A stretch of 64,000 nucleotides of DNA from positions 5,861,030 through 5,925,029 of the forward strand of contig NC_023749.2 in assembly GCF_000499845.2 (NCBI RefSeq), in the 5' to 3' direction. This document shows positions 60,315 to 64,000 of this stretch, in pieces (the stretch's first letter is position 1; the number at the start of each line of letters is the position of its first letter). Source of the stretch: Phaseolus vulgaris. Its lineage: Eukaryota; Streptophyta; Magnoliopsida; Fabales; Fabaceae. Both the position numbers and the translations under genes were made by a program. Under the pieces are notes generated by a model. The model saw only the letters and a program-made list of their open reading frames with translations, was not told where the DNA came from and did no database searches.

Positions 60315-63300
60315 ATGGCAGCTGCACCAGAAAAGAATAATGCCAACAAAGCAGAGCACGAAGGAGGAGGTGCTAAGAAGACCTACTCGCCATATGATCT
60401 CAACGCGAGTGACAATCCCGGAAACATAATCACGCAAGTCCAATTGCGCGGAGAAAATTACGACGAATGGGCAAGAGCAGTAAAGATCTCGCTTCGTGCC
60501 CGGAGAAAATGGGGCTTCATTGATGGAACACATATCCAACCAGAGGATGAGGCACCCGACCTTGAAGATTGGTGGACCGTGCAGTTCATGATTGTCTCTT
60601 GGATTCTAAACATTGAACAAAGCTTACGATCCACAGTAGCATATGCTGAGACTGCACATAACTTGTGGGAAGACATTAAAGAAAGATTATCGGTCGTGAA
60701 TGGACCTAGAATTCAACAACTAAGGTCGGACTTGTCAAGATGCAAACAGGAGGGAATGGTGGTGGCAACTTACTTTGGAAAATTGAAGGTCCTTTGGGAT
60801 GAGCTTGCTAACAGTGACAAAATTCCATCTTGTACGTGTGGTGGATGGAAGTGTGAGATTGGTGCTCAGTTGGAAAAATGAAGGGAGGAGGAGAAGGTTC
60901 ATCAACTCCTTATGGGGTTGGATGACGCAAGCTACGGGACAGTAAGATCAAACATTCTGGCCTCAGACCCATTGCCGTCTCTGAACCGCGTATATGCTAT
61001 GTTGGTACAAGAAGAAAGAGTGAGAATGATGGCCAAATCAACGGAAGAAAGGGGGTTGGTCGTGGGTCTCGCGATGCAGGCCAACTACAAAGAAAAAGGG
61101 CGTGGAGATATGGTAGAAAAATTAATGACGTGCAGTCATTGCGGTAAAAATGGTCACGACATGAAGGGATGCTTCCAATTGATCGGATATCCCGAATGGT
61201 GGGGTGACAGACCAAAAAGTGAAGGCAAATGGAACGGCAGGGGACGCCAAGGGATGCGAAACAAAGGTAACCCGACACGTGCAAATGTGGCACACGCTAG
61301 TGGAAGCAACAGTCAAGCCAACAATGACGACAAGAAACTTGAGATGGCAGGTCTGACCAATGAACAATGGAAGGTACTGGTTGATATGATCAGCAAACAA
61401 AAATCAAATGAATCATAGAAAATGACTGGTAAGAGCATTTGGGATTTGTGGATTATTGACAGTGGGACATCAAACCATATGACCGGGTCACTGGAAAATT
61501 TGAGTGAAAATGAAACTATACAAGGGTGCCCCGTGGGGTTACCCGATGGTGAACGTGTTTTAGCTTGCGAACAGGGAACAGTGACTCTTGAAGAAGGACT
61601 TGAATTGAAAAATGTCCTTTATGTTCCCAAATTAAAATGCAATTTACTTTCAGTACCTCAATTGACGGATGAAGAAAATTGTGTTGTAACATTCACTGAT
61701 AAATTGTGTATTATACAGGACCGCACTTCGAGGACGCTGATTGGAGCAGGTGAACGGAAAGATGGGCTTTATTGGTATCGTGGGGTACGGAAGACTCAAG
61801 CATGTCATGTCAAGATGGAAAATCAACTAGCACTTTGGCACCAAAGATTAGGACATCCGTCATTTAAGATTGTGCAAATGCTTCTTGATATAAGTGGGAA
61901 ATGTACTCGTGATGAGTTGAATAAAGTTTGTGAAGTTTGTGAAAAATCGAAACAAACGAGAGATAAGTTTTTCTTAAGTGCGCATCAAGCTTTGAATATT
62001 TTTGATTTAATTCATTGTGACTTATGGGGTCCTTATAAAACTCCTTCATCCTGTGGTGCTTCATATTTTTTGACAATTGTGGATGATTGTTCACGGGCAG
62101 TTTGGATCTATTTGTTAAAAGAAAAAACAGAGGTATCAGTGACTTTGAAAAAAAATTTCACACTCGTTGAGAGGCAATACAACAAATGTGTTAAAATGGT
62201 TCGCTCTGACAATGGAACCGAATTCATGTGTCTAAAACAATATTTCATTCAACAAGGTATCCTTCACCGAACTTCCTGTGTCGGGACCCCGCAACAAAAT
62301 GAACGCGTCGAACGCAAGCATCGGCATATTCTGAATGTTGCTCGGTCATTACGGTTTCAAGGCAATTTTCCCATTAAATTTTGGGGGGAATGCGTTTTGA
62401 CTGCAGGCTACTTAATCAATCTCACACCATCCTCCATTCTAAAAGGAAAAACCCCTTATGAAGTGATCCATGGATGTGTACCCAGTTACGCGTACTTACG
62501 AGTATTTGGTTCATTATGTCATGCTCATAATCAAAATAGACAGCGGGATAAATTTGATAGTCGTAGCCGAAAATGTGTGTTTGTCGGGTATCCATATGGC
62601 CAAAAAGGATGGAAATTATTTGATTTAGAAACAGAAACTTTCTTTGTCTCTCGTGATGTACATTTTTTCGAAAATAAATTTCCATATTTTGAAGCCAAAA
62701 AGATGGACACTGCACCACCATTGAAAAACCCAATTATTGCCAACTCTTTAGAAACTGAAACGGACCCACATTTTCTTCATGAAGTTGCCTCCTTAAACCT
62801 AGATGAATGCATCGTCAACCAACCCATTGCATCTCCCATCCCAGCCAAGGAGGATGCTACCCTCACAGATGACTTCGACCACACTATCAACGACTCTGAT
62901 CCGTGCATAGAAGCCTCGACGCTACCCGGGGATCCACCGCCGCGTCCGACGGAGACGGCGCCGTCGGTTTCTTCACCACCGCTGACGGTCGTGGTTCCCC
63001 TTGGGAGAGGGCATCGCGCGAAGCTGCCTTCCGTACGGTTACGCGATTTTGTCGCAGCCACCACGATACCGTCAAGCCCCTATGTTCCGTCACCTCCTTC
63101 AACAGAATCCTCAGTTATTTCGTATCCTATACATGATTTTGTGAATTGTGATTCCTTTTCTAAACATCATCAAAGTTTTCTTGCCTCTTTACACACCGAG
63201 CAGGAACCCCTGTTCTTTTCTCAAGCGGTCTGAGAACCCCGGTGGCATGATGCTATGGCACAGGAGATTCATGCTCTCGAACTCAATGACACCTGGAAAC

Positions 63301-64000
63301 TCACCGCTCTCCCTCCTGAAAATAAGGCACTTGGGTGTAAATGGATCTACAAAATCAAATACAACTCGGATGGAACAATTGAAAGATTCAAGGCTCGATT
63401 GGTAATTCTTGGCAATCATCAAGTGGAGGGTTTGGATTACAACGAGACGTTTTCTCCTGTCGTAAAGACGGTAACCATTCGCACAACTCTAGCAGTAGCA
63501 GCCGCAAAAGATTGGGAGCTTCATCAGATGGACGTTCACAATGCGTTTCTCCATGGTGATCTTGATGATGAGGTTTATATGAAACTCCCTCCTAGCTTCC
63601 AATAATCTCAACCAGGGGCAGTGTGCAAGCTTCAAAAGTCTCTATATGGCCTCCGACAGGCCCCAGGTGTTGGTTTGCTAAACTATCTTCTTCTCTCACT
63701 CGTTACGGCTTCCAACAATCCCCGAAGGATCATTCCCTATTTACTCTCAATAATAATGACATACAGTTGGTTGTGCTAGTCTACGTTGATGATCTTTGAT
63801 TGCAGAGAATAATGGTACTGCCATCCAATGTTTTAAAGGCTACTTAAATCAATGCTTTCATATGAAAGATTTAGGCCGCCTCAAGTACTTCTTGGGGGTT
63901 GAAGTTGCTCGCTCCCCCAACGGAATCTTCCTTTGTCAGAGGAAATATGCCTTAGATATCATTACTGAAGTCGGATTGTTGGGTGCGAAGCCTGCCACTA
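60315..64000 (+). pseudogene. Broken copia gag-pol polyprotein (partial)
   Basis: Gag begins MAAAPEKNNANKAEHEGGG and carries the copia gag pattern NYDEWARAVKISLRARRKWG and a zinc knuckle CSHCGKNGHDMKGC. Protease shows WIIDSGTSNHMTG (active-site DSG). Integrase shows LWHQRLGHPSF, HCDLWGP, RSDNGTEF and the Glu of RVERKHRH, the DDE triad. Reverse transcriptase shows [29 protein letters not shown] and YVDD near 63782. Premature stops are at 60879, 61416, 63231 and 63603; the first and third fit deamination of CGA and the fourth of CAA. Frameshifts near 63665 and 63798 break the reverse transcriptase. Confidence 0.92.

Larger units (their letters stand above)
60252..64000 (+). mobile_element. Ty1/copia retrotransposon, right part outside the window
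   Basis: After the primer site come gag (from 60315), protease, integrase and reverse transcriptase in copia order, cut by the window edge before RNase H. The coding frame is continuous from 60315 to about 63660 apart from four premature stops. Two single-base frameshifts follow near 63665 and 63798. The family differs from the minus-strand element: its gag and primer site are unrelated in detail. It is not autonomous as it stands. Confidence 0.9.

Noticed and set aside
60249..63422. Several minus-strand open frames across the second copia element
   Set aside because: The plus strand clearly encodes gag, protease, integrase and reverse transcriptase there; the antisense frames show no family features.
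1..64000. tRNA, rRNA and CRISPR features
   Set aside because: I scanned for tRNA B-box-like GGTTCGAATCC strings and regular spacer arrays and found none that would fold or repeat properly. The one tRNA-related string is the retrotransposon primer site at 60252.

Overview
The window is plant nuclear DNA. It has AT-rich spacers, short exons with canonical GT..AG introns, degenerate Ty1/copia retrotransposons and plant-type gene families. A legume of the bean/soybean group is my best guess from the look of the dispersed repeats, but this is inference and not proven by the window. I found no bacterial, organellar or CRISPR features.

Eight protein-coding genes could be assembled exon by exon; every intron joins in phase and each reading frame is open from ATG to stop. 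In order they are: a 166-residue ubiquitin-conjugating enzyme of the UBC7/UBE2G type (+, 2568-6608); a small single-domain VOC/glyoxalase-fold protein (-, 8168-8758) with ACGT-type stress motifs upstream; a CRAL-TRIO (Sec14-like) protein with a C-terminal membrane anchor (+, 11925-16813); two tandem UDP-glucuronate decarboxylase (UDP-xylose synthase) genes with identical 12-exon structures (+, 21069-25291 and 28185-31992); a conserved-looking protein of unknown function with 11 exons (+, 34325-38604); an ALY/REF mRNA-export adaptor, THO complex subunit 4 (-, 40059-43026), convergent with the previous gene; and an intronless histone H2B (-, 47012-47455) with a near-consensus plant histone Type I promoter element, a CCAAT box and a TATA box.

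The last quarter is mostly transposon-derived. A complete but dead Ty1/copia element with both LTRs lies on the minus strand (47999-53823). A second copia element, with a tRNA-iMet-type primer binding site, runs off the right edge on the plus strand (about 60033-64000). Between them is a long inverted-repeat element of about 1.75 kb whose spacer holds a third copia relic. Smaller elements sit in introns: a solo-LTR-like block in the leader intron of the CRAL-TRIO gene, and foldback elements in a UDP-xylose synthase intron and in the ALY intron.

The genes are unrelated housekeeping loci and do not form an operon-like system. The only functional cluster is the tandem UDP-xylose synthase pair, which supplies UDP-xylose for cell-wall polymers. 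I found no clearly new biological system. The most unusual signals are two 25-28-nt poly-G tracts in introns of neighbouring genes, the long inverted repeat enclosing a copia relic, an AT-rich near-palindrome between the two UDP-xylose synthase genes, and a 14-bp perfect inverted repeat at the primer-site position of the minus-strand copia element.
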